A stretch of 50,499 bases of DNA from contig SFIL01000008.1 in the NCBI GenBank assembly GCA_004556205.1, forward strand, positions 1 through 50,499, in the 5' to 3' direction. The notes below the pieces were generated by a model. The model searched no databases. It had not been told where the DNA came from and worked only from the letters and a program-made list of their open reading frames with translations. This document shows, piece by piece, positions 1 to 7,277 of this stretch (within the stretch, counting starts at the first letter, position 1; every line of letters starts with the position of its first letter). The stretch is from Clostridiales bacterium (GTDB lineage: Bacteria; Bacillota; Clostridia; Oscillospirales; Oscillospiraceae). Made by a program: the position numbers and the translations under genes.

Positions 1-1
1 T

Positions 2-367
2 ATGGCGTTCCAGACCGCTGCGGGCATTGCCTATAAGGAAGGTCTGCCCACCGCCGCGCCGACGCTCCTCGAGCCGATCGGCGAGCTGAAGGTCTTCATT
101 CCCGATGCCAACATGGGCGATATCATCGGCGACCTCAACAAGCGCCGCGGCCGTGTTATGGGCATGAACCCAGACACCGAAAATCGCGGTTGGCAGATTG
201 TCGATGCCGAAGTCCCCATCGGCGAGATGAGCAGCTACGCCATTGATTTGCGCTCCATGACCCAGGGCAGAGGCTCCTATTCCCTCAAGTTCGTCCGTTA
301 CGAGGAAGTCCCGCAGATGAATCAGGCCAAGATCATAGAGGACGCCAAGAAGAACGAGGAAGAATAA
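2..367 (+). CDS. Elongation factor G-like protein, C-terminal part (partial)
   Basis: The reading frame is already open at the left edge, so only about the last 121 residues are present. They cover the end of EF-G domain IV and domain V. The motif LLEPIGELKVFIPDANMG followed by GDLNKRRGRVMGM is the classical start of the EF-G C-terminal domain, which contacts the ribosome during GTP-driven translocation. The tail is rich in Glu and Lys. The GTPase domain lies outside the window, so it cannot be decided whether this is housekeeping FusA, an EF-G2 paralogue or a ribosomal-protection-type relative. The first in-frame ATG at position 2 is not the true start. A terminator follows directly. Confidence 0.88.
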   Translation: MAFQTAAGIAYKEGLPTAAPTLLEPIGELKVFIPDANMGDIIGDLNKRRGRVMGMNPDTENRGWQIVDAEVPIGEMSSYAIDLRSMTQGRGSYSLKFVRYEEVPQMNQAKIIEDAKKNEEE

Positions 368-378
368 TTCACATTTTG

Positions 379-410
379 CAGCGGGTGCCGCGAGGCATCC
401 GCTGTTTTTT
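379..410 (+). terminator. Rho-independent terminator after EF-G-like gene
   Basis: An 11-bp arm beginning CAGCGGGTGCC pairs, with one G-U wobble, with GGCATCCGCTG across a short loop and runs straight into six T residues. It ends just before the GGAGG of the next gene, so that gene probably has its own promoter or depends on readthrough. Confidence 0.85.
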
Positions 411-421
411 GGAGGTAGAAA

Positions 422-805
422 ATGAACAAATATGAATGGTTAGACGCGTATCTGCTGGATAAGGCAGGCGCGGTGAAGGATTATAAGCTGGAGTGGGAAT
501 GGTGGCGGTATCAGGTCGGTGGAAAGTTGTTCGCGGCGACCTGCCAGCCGGGACCGGAGCATAAGGGCTATGATTGCCGCGAACTGTTGACGCTCAAATG
601 CGACCCGCTCCGCGCGGAGCTTTTGCGGGCGGAGTTTCCCGATATTATTCCCGGGTTTTACTGCGATAAGCGGCACTGGATCTCTGTTTTCCTCGATGGC
701 GAAGTGCCGGAGGATGTGCTAAAGGATCTTTGCGACAGCTCTTATCAGCTGGTGCTTGAGAAGCTGACAAAGAAGCTCCAAAGGGAAATCACGGGGAAGA
801 AATGA
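422..805 (+). CDS. MmcQ/YjbR family protein
   Basis: A 127-residue protein with the MmcQ/YjbR fold signature: an N-terminal helix with KYEWLDAYLLDKAG, a central strand GGKLFAATC, the segment LTLKCDPLRAELLRAEFP, and the conserved tail motif PGFYCDKRHWISVFLDG. Family members are small, single-domain, CyaY-like proteins often annotated as DNA-binding; their biochemical role is not settled. GGAGG lies 6 bases upstream of the ATG. The gene stands between two terminators, so it is probably transcribed alone. The family assignment is firm and the function is not. Confidence 0.85.
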   Translation: MNKYEWLDAYLLDKAGAVKDYKLEWEWWRYQVGGKLFAATCQPGPEHKGYDCRELLTLKCDPLRAELLRAEFPDIIPGFYCDKRHWISVFLDGEVPEDVLKDLCDSSYQLVLEKLTKKLQREITGKK

Positions 806-837
806 GCGTATCTCCTGCGTTTGCCGGTTTATGCAGC

Positions 838-886
838 GCCAATGTAGGGCGTGGAAATGTCCCAACTCTACATTGGCTGTTTTGTT
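838..886 (+). terminator. Terminator hairpin after YjbR-like gene
   Basis: GCCAATGTAG at 838-847 pairs perfectly with CTACATTGGC at 868-877, with a partly self-paired loop, and is followed by TGTTTTGTTT. The remaining stretch to the next promoter (about 887-1030) holds no convincing gene. Confidence 0.75.
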
Positions 887-1032
887 TCATTCTGCACACG
901 GACGCATGGTATCAGCCCGGAACAAGAGCGGCGTTGCATTACAGATTATCGGCATTTTTGCTATTTTTAGAGGTAATAAATTGGTAAAGACGACAAAAGT
1001 TTTTATAAAAGGGAAAAAATCACAAAACGGTA

Positions 1033-1061
1033 TTGACAGTTTGGCTTGGGAGGAATACAAT
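1033..1061 (+). promoter_or_regulatory. Sigma-A promoter of the FadR-type regulator
   Basis: TTGACA (1033-1038) and TACAAT (1056-1061) are separated by exactly 17 bases. The predicted transcription start near 1068 lies just upstream of the palindromic operator at 1071-1089, the expected arrangement for autorepression. Confidence 0.85.
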
Positions 1062-1070
1062 AAAGACAAG

Positions 1071-1089
1071 CTGTAGTACAGCTGTACAG
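1071..1089 (+). promoter_or_regulatory. Operator copy 1 for FadR-type regulator
   Basis: CTGTAGTACAGCTGTACAG contains the perfect 12-base palindrome GTACAGCTGTAC. It lies between the promoter and the regulator start codon. Two further copies occur at 1875-1893 and 1965-1983, which makes a chance palindrome unlikely. Assigning it to the adjacent GntR/FadR protein is inference. Confidence 0.8.
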
Positions 1090-1121
1090 AAAGAAAAAAA
1101 CGATGGAGAGCAGGAGAGAAC

Positions 1122-1820
1122 ATGGCGATTGGCACATCAGTGACGAAGGCAAATCTCTCTTCCCAGATTGCGAACCAACTGGAGGAGTTGATCTTGTCTC
1201 AGGAATTAAAGGCTGGGGAACGTTTACCCGGGGAAATTGAACTTGCGGAGCAATTCGGAACCAGTCGAAATATTCTAAGAGAGGCACTGACTTCGCTGAA
1301 GGAGCGCGGTTTGGTAACAGTGCGCAACGGCAGCGGTGTCTATGTTGCACAGCCGGATGCGCGGATCTTGGGCAATGTGGTCAATCGGTTGGTGGCAGTC
1401 GGAAGCGCAAGCATACAGGAAGTGTATGAGCTGCGTGTCGCTTTGGAGGTGCAGTCCAGCGGGCTGGCAGCAGTGAATGCAACGGATGAGGATCTTCAGT
1501 CATTAGATGAGTTGATTCGCCTGATGGAGCAGGACTATCGTGACGATCAATTATGGTCGAAACACGATTATCACTTTCACAGAGCACTCGCTGTTGCAAC
1601 TCATAATTGCCTGTTCCCTGAATTTTTACGCCCACTGAACAAAACCGTTTATGACTGGTCAGACAAGAACCCGAGAAGCGTGGAGGCACGCATGAGAGGT
1701 ATTGAGCAGCATAAACACATTGTGGAGGCGGTGAAGGCGCGCGACCGCGAGGCAGCGGAGCGCTTTATGTCTGAACACTTACAAGTGTTCTTGGCAGACC
1801 TTACGCAGAATCTTCCTTAA
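1122..1820 (+). CDS. FadR-subfamily GntR transcriptional regulator
   Basis: 232 residues with an N-terminal GntR winged helix-turn-helix (about 12-80; LSSQIANQLEELILS, GERLPGEIELAEQFGTSRN, REALTSLKERGLV) and a C-terminal all-helical FCD ligand domain (about 90-225). The FCD carries the Asp/His metal-site segment KHDYHFHRALA. FadR/FCD proteins usually bind sugar acids or other carboxylates and release DNA on binding. The gene stands directly upstream of the sugar-acid operon, with matching palindromes at its own promoter and at the operon, so it very likely represses both. An AGGAG site supports the ATG start. The actual inducer is unknown; a 2-keto-3-deoxy sugar acid or aldonate is a reasonable guess. 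Confidence 0.9.
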   Translation: MAIGTSVTKANLSSQIANQLEELILSQELKAGERLPGEIELAEQFGTSRNILREALTSLKERGLVTVRNGSGVYVAQPDARILGNVVNRLVAVGSASIQEVYELRVALEVQSSGLAAVNATDEDLQSLDELIRLMEQDYRDDQLWSKHDYHFHRALAVATHNCLFPEFLRPLNKTVYDWSDKNPRSVEARMRGIEQHKHIVEAVKARDREAAERFMSEHLQVFLADLTQNLP

Positions 1821-1829
1821 GAATATTGT

Positions 1830-1870
1830 CTTTTTTATTTTGGCAGCCTTGGCTGTCGAAATAAAAAAGC
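1830..1870 (+). terminator. Terminator between regulator and catabolic operon
   Basis: A long A/T-flanked hairpin: a T-rich arm ending in GGCAGCC pairs with GGCTGTC and an A-rich arm. The symmetry would allow termination on both strands. It separates the regulator transcript from the operon. Confidence 0.75.
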
Positions 1871-1874
1871 AATT

Positions 1875-1893
1875 CTGTCGTACAGCTGTACCG
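1875..1893 (+). promoter_or_regulatory. Operator copy 2 for FadR-type regulator
   Basis: Contains the identical 12-base palindrome GTACAGCTGTAC found at copy 1, here at 1880-1891, 72 bases upstream of the third copy. This spacing would allow looping or cooperative binding. Confidence 0.75.
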
Positions 1894-1924
1894 CATCTCC
1901 GCGAGTAAGAATAGGAGCAACACG

Positions 1925-1955
1925 TTGTCCATACAGCCAAGCGGCTGTTTATAAA
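1925..1955 (+). promoter_or_regulatory. Probable promoter of the sugar-acid operon
   Basis: TTGTCC (1925-1930) and TATAAA or TTATAA (about 1949-1955) at 18-19 base spacing. The match is weaker than at the regulator promoter, but it sits just upstream of operator copy 3, which would overlap the initially transcribed region. Confidence 0.5.
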
Positions 1956-1964
1956 AGCTGAAAT

Positions 1965-1983
1965 CTGTACTACAGGTGAACAG
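1965..1983 (+). promoter_or_regulatory. Operator copy 3 for FadR-type regulator
   Basis: CTGTACTACAGGTGAACAG matches operator copy 1 at 16 of 19 positions. It lies 25 bases before the aldolase start codon and just downstream of the presumed operon promoter. Confidence 0.75.
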
Positions 1984-2008
1984 AAATCGTATTCATATAG
2001 GAGGGCAT

Positions 2009-2686
2009 ATGAGAAACGACATTACAACAAAGGAACGAGTGATGGCGGATATCAAGGCGACCGGCGTGCTGCCTTGCATTAAGCTGCATCAGAAAGAAGA
2101 CTGGATTGCCTATGCCGAGGCAATGTATAAAGGCGGTGCGCGCGCGGTTGAAGTCACCATGACCACACCCGGTGCGCTGGAAGCGATTGAGGCGATTTCC
2201 TCTCACTTTGGCGGAAAAATGCATGTTGCTGCCGGCACCGTATTGGACGCTGCTACTGCGCGAGAGGTCATTCTCCACGGCGGTGAGATCATTGTCAATC
2301 CCTGTGTGATCGAAGATGTCATTGATCTGACCAACCGCTATCAAGTCGCTTGCTTCTCCGGCGCCTTTACCGCAACGGAATGCTTCCGCGCCATGCGATG
2401 CGGCGCAACTGCGGTGAAGATTTTCCCCGGCGCCTTAGGTGGAGCAAAGTACATGACCAATTTGAAAATGGTTTTTCCGGAAGTAAATTTGATCCCCTCC
2501 GGCGGAATCACGGAGGAGAACGCGGCGGAATTTATCCGCTGCGGCGCCTGTGCTGTCTCCGGCGCCCGTACCTTTATGAACTTTGAACGGATCAAAGAAG
2601 AAGGGATGGGCTGGGTCACGAAACAGGTGGCGCGTTTTATCGAAATCGTACAGGAAGCAAAGAAAGACCTGCCTGATATCCCTTAA
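2009..2686 (+). CDS. eda: KDPG/KHG-type class I aldolase
   Basis: 225 residues from the ATG behind AGGAGG; an upstream in-frame GTG has no ribosome site. The family (TIM barrel, trimeric, Schiff-base aldolase) cleaves 2-keto-3-deoxy-6-phosphogluconate, or related 2-keto-3-deoxy acids, to pyruvate plus an aldehyde. The Schiff-base Lys is K137 in VKIFPGA, the catalytic Glu is E48 in VEVTMTTPGA, and AAGTVLDA and PSGGITEENA are the usual loop motifs. At the position of Escherichia coli Arg49, four after the Glu, this protein has Thr52. That residue normally contacts the substrate acid end, so the substrate may not be ordinary KDPG. First gene of the operon. Confidence 0.9.
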   Translation: MRNDITTKERVMADIKATGVLPCIKLHQKEDWIAYAEAMYKGGARAVEVTMTTPGALEAIEAISSHFGGKMHVAAGTVLDAATAREVILHGGEIIVNPCVIEDVIDLTNRYQVACFSGAFTATECFRAMRCGATAVKIFPGALGGAKYMTNLKMVFPEVNLIPSGGITEENAAEFIRCGACAVSGARTFMNFERIKEEGMGWVTKQVARFIEIVQEAKKDLPDIP

Positions 2687-2722
2687 AGTCCACTAAATTC
2701 ATTGAAGTAAGGAGGAGCTGTG

Positions 2723-3394
2723 ATGAAACTGATTTGGCTTTCCTATCCCATGAGCACGACCGCACCCCGTCCCCCTGCGATCCCTGCGCCCAGTGTATCG
2801 GAGTTCCAGTCCATTGAAAAAGACGGCGCCAATGTCCAATTTTTGCAGTGCTATAACCATACCGGCACCCATTTAGACACTGCCGCGCACGTGCTTCCCA
2901 ATGGTGCAAGCATTGTGGAGTTTACGCCGGAGGAGCTGATCTACCGAAAGATCAAGATCATTGATCTGACGGGGACTGCCGATGACACTGTTGTCACAGC
3001 GGAGCTGTTGGAGCCGTGGTTCACGGAACCCAGTGATGCAGATGCGCTTTTGGTGCGGTTTGGTGTGGAAGACAGGCGCAAAAACGACCATGCGCGTTTT
3101 TCCAACCACTGCCCGGGCTTTTCCATCCCTGCGGCGGAATACATCCATCAAAAAATGCCGCAACTGCGGATGATTGGCACCGATGTGCCGTCTATTGCAT
3201 GCATTCATTCCCTTGATGAGACGATGAAGGCACACAACGCATTCTTTGAAAAGGCATCTACCCCGCATTTCATCATCATTGAGGAAATGAAGCTGGATGC
3301 TGATCTGAGCAAAGTGCAGACCATGCTGGTCTCTCCTTGGCTGCATGAGGACATGAACTGCGGTCCCTGCGTGATTTGGGCGCAGTGCGAGTAA
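2723..3394 (+). CDS. Cyclase-family (kynurenine-formamidase-like) hydrolase
   Basis: About 223 residues; the ATG lies 7 bases after AGGAGG and is preferred to an adjacent GTG. The family metal-binding motif appears as HTGTHLDTAAHVLP (canonical HxGTHxDxPxH), with further family features in the HCPGFSIPAAEYI and GTDVPSIACIHSLD segments. Family members are Mn/Zn amidohydrolases or isatin and kynurenine formamide hydrolases, and many are uncharacterised. In this operon there is no recognisable SMP30 or gluconolactonase, so a lactone-opening role on a sugar lactone is an attractive inference, not shown by sequence. The C-terminal CGPCVIWAQ end is normal for the family. Confidence 0.82.
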   Translation: MKLIWLSYPMSTTAPRPPAIPAPSVSEFQSIEKDGANVQFLQCYNHTGTHLDTAAHVLPNGASIVEFTPEELIYRKIKIIDLTGTADDTVVTAELLEPWFTEPSDADALLVRFGVEDRRKNDHARFSNHCPGFSIPAAEYIHQKMPQLRMIGTDVPSIACIHSLDETMKAHNAFFEKASTPHFIIIEEMKLDADLSKVQTMLVSPWLHEDMNCGPCVIWAQCE

Positions 3395-3458
3395 TGTGAT
3401 TTTCTTTGCTGCGGCAAAGAGAACAATATACCAAATTAAAAAAGAAAGGAATATTAAA

Positions 3459-4559
3459 ATGAAAAAGATTTTGGCAATCGTTCTCACACTGGTACTTGTA
3501 CTCGGCCTTGTTGCCTGTGCAGGTTCCGAAACCGCTGACAATGGCACAACCAACGCAACCAATGCGCCTGCGGGCAACAATGAAGCAACCACCAATAACA
3601 CCACCAATGACGACGACAAGCTGGTTGTTGGTCTGATCCAGCAGGATCTGACGCACCCCTTCCATCTTGGCGAAGTTGAAGGCGCAAAGGTCTGCGCTGA
3701 AAAGTATGGCTTTGAACTGATCGTCAGCTCCGGCGACGGCGATGTCACCAAGCAGGTCGAGGCGTTTGATAACCTCCTGAGTCAGTGCGACATCATTTCC
3801 ATTAACACGCTGGATGTCACTGCCTTTGAGAATTCCTTCAAGAAAGCGGAGGAGATGGGCGTCAAGGTCGTCGTGCAGCATAGCTGGTCTGATCAGACGC
3901 TGGGTACCATCGGCTTTGATGAATGGGCAATGTCCGGCGAAATCGGCCGTTATGCCATCGAAGTCCTGAAGTCTAAGGGCGGCGAGCTCAGCGACAAGCA
4001 GGTCGTTCTGCTCACCGGCAACGACGGACAGGGCTTGAACGAAAACCGTATCGGCGGCTTTGTTGAAGTCATGGAAGAAAACGGCGTAAACATCCTCGCA
4101 GCCGAGCCGACCAACTGGGACGGCACCGTTGCTGTTACGAAAATGGAAAACTACCTCACCGCATATGATCACATTGATATGCTCTACGGCCTGTCCGACG
4201 GCGTGACTTATCCTGCTGCGCTGGTCATTAAGAATGCCGGCCGCCGCGACGAGATCTCCATCTGCTCCATCGACGGCTCCGCCGATGCCATTCAGGCTGT
4301 CATTGACGGCGATATGGACAGCACCTATCTGCTCGCCTCGCAGTATACCGGCTATTATAAAGTCCTGATCCCGTATCTCGCCCTCATCGGTGAATATGAC
4401 TTTGAGACGCAGGGCGACTTCATCCTTCCCGGCTTCATCGTTACCCCTGAGAATGCAAAGGAAATGCTGCAGCTTGCGCAGGATATGGAGAACGATCCCG
4501 CCTCCATCGACTATGACAAGTCTCTGGAAGAGCTGGTAAACGAGTACTTGGCAAAGTAA
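3459..4559 (+). CDS. Sugar ABC transporter substrate-binding lipoprotein
   Basis: 366 residues starting at the ATG behind AAAGAAAGGA. The N-terminus is a lipoprotein signal with lipobox LVAC (Cys20), followed by an Asn/Thr-rich linker (about 22-55) typical of Gram-positive tethered binding proteins. The remainder is a periplasmic-binding-protein type 4 (ribose/galactose-like) fold: VVGLIQQDLTHPF, then DNLLSQCDIISINTLD, LTGNDGQGLNENR and ISICSIDGSADAIQAVIDGD. It should deliver a monosaccharide or sugar acid to the ATPase and two permeases encoded downstream. The ligand is not deducible. The intergenic hairpins after it may raise its level relative to the transporter genes. Confidence 0.92.
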   Translation: MKKILAIVLTLVLVLGLVACAGSETADNGTTNATNAPAGNNEATTNNTTNDDDKLVVGLIQQDLTHPFHLGEVEGAKVCAEKYGFELIVSSGDGDVTKQVEAFDNLLSQCDIISINTLDVTAFENSFKKAEEMGVKVVVQHSWSDQTLGTIGFDEWAMSGEIGRYAIEVLKSKGGELSDKQVVLLTGNDGQGLNENRIGGFVEVMEENGVNILAAEPTNWDGTVAVTKMENYLTAYDHIDMLYGLSDGVTYPAALVIKNAGRRDEISICSIDGSADAIQAVIDGDMDSTYLLASQYTGYYKVLIPYLALIGEYDFETQGDFILPGFIVTPENAKEMLQLAQDMENDPASIDYDKSLEELVNEYLAK

Positions 4560-4576
4560 TCCACAGCAGAACCTTA

Positions 4577-4735
4577 GGAACCTCTGAACAAATCGGCTGC
4601 GGCGCTCAGTGAATCTTTTGCCCCGACTTTTCGGCTTGAAATCCTTGAAATACACAAAGTATTCCTGCGTTTTTCAAACCTTAATTTGATGCAAATCTCT
4701 CACTGACCGCTCTTGCAGATTTATTCAGAGGTTCC
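4577..4735. repeat. Dispersed element, copy A, with terminal inverted repeats
   Basis: An element of 159 bp whose ends GGAACCTCTGAACAAATC and GATTTATTCAGAGGTTCC are inverted repeats with one mismatch in 18. Related copies lie at 40282-40440 (inverted) and 41543-41811. It has no coding capacity and can fold on itself. It sits between the binding-protein and ATPase genes inside an operon, so it may act as a transcript-processing or attenuation site. Miniature-transposon or REP-like origin is inferred. Confidence 0.8.
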
Positions 4736-4739
4736 CCAA

Positions 4740-4764
4740 CGGGGTGTCAGTTTCTGACACCCCG
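4740..4764 (+). promoter_or_regulatory. Strong intra-operon stem-loop
   Basis: CGGGGTGTCAG, a TTT loop and CTGACACCCCG form a perfect 11-bp hairpin 32 bases before the ATPase start. It is not followed by a T run, so it is better read as an mRNA-stabilising or partial attenuation hairpin than as a full terminator. Confidence 0.6.
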
Positions 4765-4796
4765 CCCACATTAAAAAGGAAAGGCAGGAACAAACC

Positions 4797-6305
4797 ATGG
4801 ATCCGGTCCTTGAAATGCGAGGCATATCCAAGCGTTTCCCCGGCGTGCAGGCGCTGGATCATGTTGACTTTAAGCTGTATAGCGGCGAGATTACCTCCAT
4901 TATCGGTCAAAACGGCGCAGGAAAATCCACTTTGATGAAGATCCTCAGCGGTAACTATCAGAAAGATGAGGGGACTATTCTCATTCACGGGAAGGAAGTG
5001 GAGATCAACAACACGGCGGATGCCGCCCGTCTGGGTATCGGCATCGTTTATCAGGAGCTGTCTCTGCTCAACAACCTGACGGTGGCGGAGAACATCTTCC
5101 TTGGACGCGAAATTGTCAACGGAATTCGCCTTGACAATAAAAAAATGAACGCACTTGCGGAGCAGTACCTCCGCGAATTCGGCATAGAGAACATTGAAGC
5201 AAACAAAAATGTAGAAATTTATCCGCTGGCAAAGCAGCAGTTGATCGAAATTGTCAAGGTGCTGTCTCACAAGCCTGACATTCTGATCCTCGACGAGCCG
5301 ACAGCGGCGCTGACGAACGAAGATACCGAACGCCTGTTCCGCATTCTTTTCCGCTTGAAAGAACAGGGAATTTGCGTTGTTTTTATCTCCCACCGTTTGG
5401 GAGAGATTAAAAGGTACTGTGATTCCGGTACCATTATGATGAACGGCCGCGTCACAGCCAATGTGCGCATGGAGGATGTTGACGAGCTGAAGATCATTGA
5501 GTATATGCTGGGAGACAGCTTCAATGCCTATGAGAAGGAGATCATGGAGACGGATCGTAACGCGCAGCCTGTTTTGGAGCTGCGGGATATCCGCTTGAAA
5601 GATCGTTTGGACGGAGCGAGCTGCAAGATCTATAAGGGGCAGATCACCGGCTTTGTGGGGCTGCTCGGTGCGGGACAGGATCTGCTTTGGCGTGTTGCCT
5701 ATGGCGCGGTGCGCGCCGATTCCGGAGAGATCTTGGTGAACGGGAAGTCGGAAAAGATCAAGAATCCCGCGCAGGCAGTCCGTTGCGGTATCGGACTTCT
5801 CACCGAGAACAGAAAAGAGGAGGGACTGTTTGCGGAAATGTCCGTGCTGGACAATATTGCGCTTCCGTCTCTGCGATTCTTTAAGTTCTCTCCCTTCTTC
5901 CCCTTCCTGAATTACAGAAGGATACGGGAAAAGAGCACTGCATATTCCGACAAGCTGGCAGTGAAAATGAGCGGTATCAATACAAAGGTCCAGTTCCTTT
6001 CCGGCGGCAATCAGCAAAAGGCAATCGTATCCCGCTGGCTGCTGCGTAACTTGGATGTGCTGGTATTCATTGAGCCGACCCGCGGCGTGGATGTGGGCGC
6101 AAAGGCCGAAATCTATAAGATCCTTGAGGAACTGGCGGGTGAAGGAAAAGCCATCGTAGTCATCTCTACGGATACCACAGAAATCCTTCAGCTTTCTGAC
6201 CGCATTTTCGTGATGTGTCAGGGAAAGGTAAGCAACATCATTGAAGGAAAAACCGACGAGGAAACCTTAGCTCGGCTGATTCAGGGAAAGGAGGCGACGG
6301 TATGA
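4797..6305 (+). CDS. Sugar ABC transporter ATP-binding protein (RbsA/MglA type)
   Basis: 502 residues with two fused nucleotide-binding domains, the usual length for this family. NBD1 has a perfect Walker A, GQNGAGKST (37-45), and Walker B ILILDEPTAAL (about 161-171), but its signature is YPLAKQQ instead of LSxGxQQ. NBD2 has a canonical signature, LSGGNQQK, a Walker A without Lys (GLLGAGQDLLW), and a Walker B with Ile for Asp (VFIEPTRGVDVG). One composite ATP site is therefore intact and the other degenerate. It energises import with the two permeases; its stop overlaps the first permease start. GGAAAGGCAGG precedes the ATG. Confidence 0.93.
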   Translation: MDPVLEMRGISKRFPGVQALDHVDFKLYSGEITSIIGQNGAGKSTLMKILSGNYQKDEGTILIHGKEVEINNTADAARLGIGIVYQELSLLNNLTVAENIFLGREIVNGIRLDNKKMNALAEQYLREFGIENIEANKNVEIYPLAKQQLIEIVKVLSHKPDILILDEPTAALTNEDTERLFRILFRLKEQGICVVFISHRLGEIKRYCDSGTIMMNGRVTANVRMEDVDELKIIEYMLGDSFNAYEKEIMETDRNAQPVLELRDIRLKDRLDGASCKIYKGQITGFVGLLGAGQDLLWRVAYGAVRADSGEILVNGKSEKIKNPAQAVRCGIGLLTENRKEEGLFAEMSVLDNIALPSLRFFKFSPFFPFLNYRRIREKSTAYSDKLAVKMSGINTKVQFLSGGNQQKAIVSRWLLRNLDVLVFIEPTRGVDVGAKAEIYKILEELAGEGKAIVVISTDTTEILQLSDRIFVMCQGKVSNIIEGKTDEETLARLIQGKEATV

Positions 6306-7267
6306 CTCAGACACATAAAACCTCGGAAAAAATCAGAGAATTGTTAGAGAAAAGCGGTATTCTACTGGTGCTTGTGGTGCTGTTTGCGGCATTCTCCCTG
6401 ATTGCCGGTAAGTTTTGCACGCTGACAAACATCTCCAATGTTTTCAAGCAGGTATCCCATATCGCTATCCTCTCCATCGGTATGACGTTCGTTTTCCTCT
6501 TTGGCGGCATGGATCTCTCCGCAGGCTCGAACATCTTCCTCGGTGCGGTCAGCGTGGCTGCGATGCTTACAGAGGGTGTCCCTGCGTGGATCGCGGTTTT
6601 GGCAGCCATTGCAGCGTGTACTCTGATGGGCGCGCTGAACGGCTTCATCATTGAGAAGCTTCAGATCAACTGCGTCATCGTCACGCTTGGTTCGCAACTG
6701 CTTATTCGCGGTATCGCGCTGACCATTATTTCGCATTACCGTCAGTGGATCTATGTGAAGGACCCCGGCGTACTTTGGCTGAATACCGGAACCGTATTCG
6801 GTCTGCCGGTGCTGCTGATCCTCACGGTGATCCTGTATCTCATTGCGTGGTTGATCCTGAATCGCAGCGCTTTTGGCAGGCGGGTCTATGCCGTGGGCGG
6901 CAATCCCCGCGCTGCCCATCTGTGCGGCGTGAATGTTGCCGTGACCAAGCTGCTGTGCTACCTGATTTCCGGTACCACTGCGGGCATTGCCGGCGTAGTC
7001 ATCGCCAGCCGTTTGGGTATGGTGAACACAAATGTCGGCGCAGGCATGGAATTCGACGCGGTGACGGCGGTCGTCTTGGGAGGCTGCGCCGTCAAGGGCG
7101 GCGAGGGCAATGTGCTGAAAACCTTTGTTGGTGCGCTGATTGTGGGTATGATATCCAATTTCATGACCTTGGTGGGCGTGAATGAGCATTATCAGGACGC
7201 CGTCCTTGGCGGATTCATTCTTCTTGCTGCCGTATTCAATCAGCTTACGCTGAAAAAGAATGACTAA
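6302..7267 (+). CDS. Sugar ABC transporter permease 1 (RbsC type)
   Basis: 321 residues, highly hydrophobic, about 8-10 membrane segments, of the BPD_transp_2 family (ribose/xylose/galactose permeases). The conserved loop FGRRVYAVGGNPRAAHLCGVNV and the later VTAVVLGGCAVKGGEGN are family hallmarks; the N-terminal IGMTFVFLFGGMDLSAGS matches the usual GMDLSVGS motif. ATG overlaps the ATPase TGA by four bases (ATGA), indicating translational coupling. It forms half of the transmembrane channel with the next gene product. Confidence 0.92.
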   Translation: MTQTHKTSEKIRELLEKSGILLVLVVLFAAFSLIAGKFCTLTNISNVFKQVSHIAILSIGMTFVFLFGGMDLSAGSNIFLGAVSVAAMLTEGVPAWIAVLAAIAACTLMGALNGFIIEKLQINCVIVTLGSQLLIRGIALTIISHYRQWIYVKDPGVLWLNTGTVFGLPVLLILTVILYLIAWLILNRSAFGRRVYAVGGNPRAAHLCGVNVAVTKLLCYLISGTTAGIAGVVIASRLGMVNTNVGAGMEFDAVTAVVLGGCAVKGGEGNVLKTFVGALIVGMISNFMTLVGVNEHYQDAVLGGFILLAAVFNQLTLKKND

Positions 7268-7277
7268 GGAGGTACCC

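Noticed and set aside
802..1076. Short plus-strand frames between the YjbR-like gene and the regulator
   Set aside because: They cover a terminator hairpin and the regulator promoter and have no family resemblance.
3276..4655. 459-codon minus-strand open frame
   Set aside because: Antisense shadow of the binding-protein gene, produced by codon bias.
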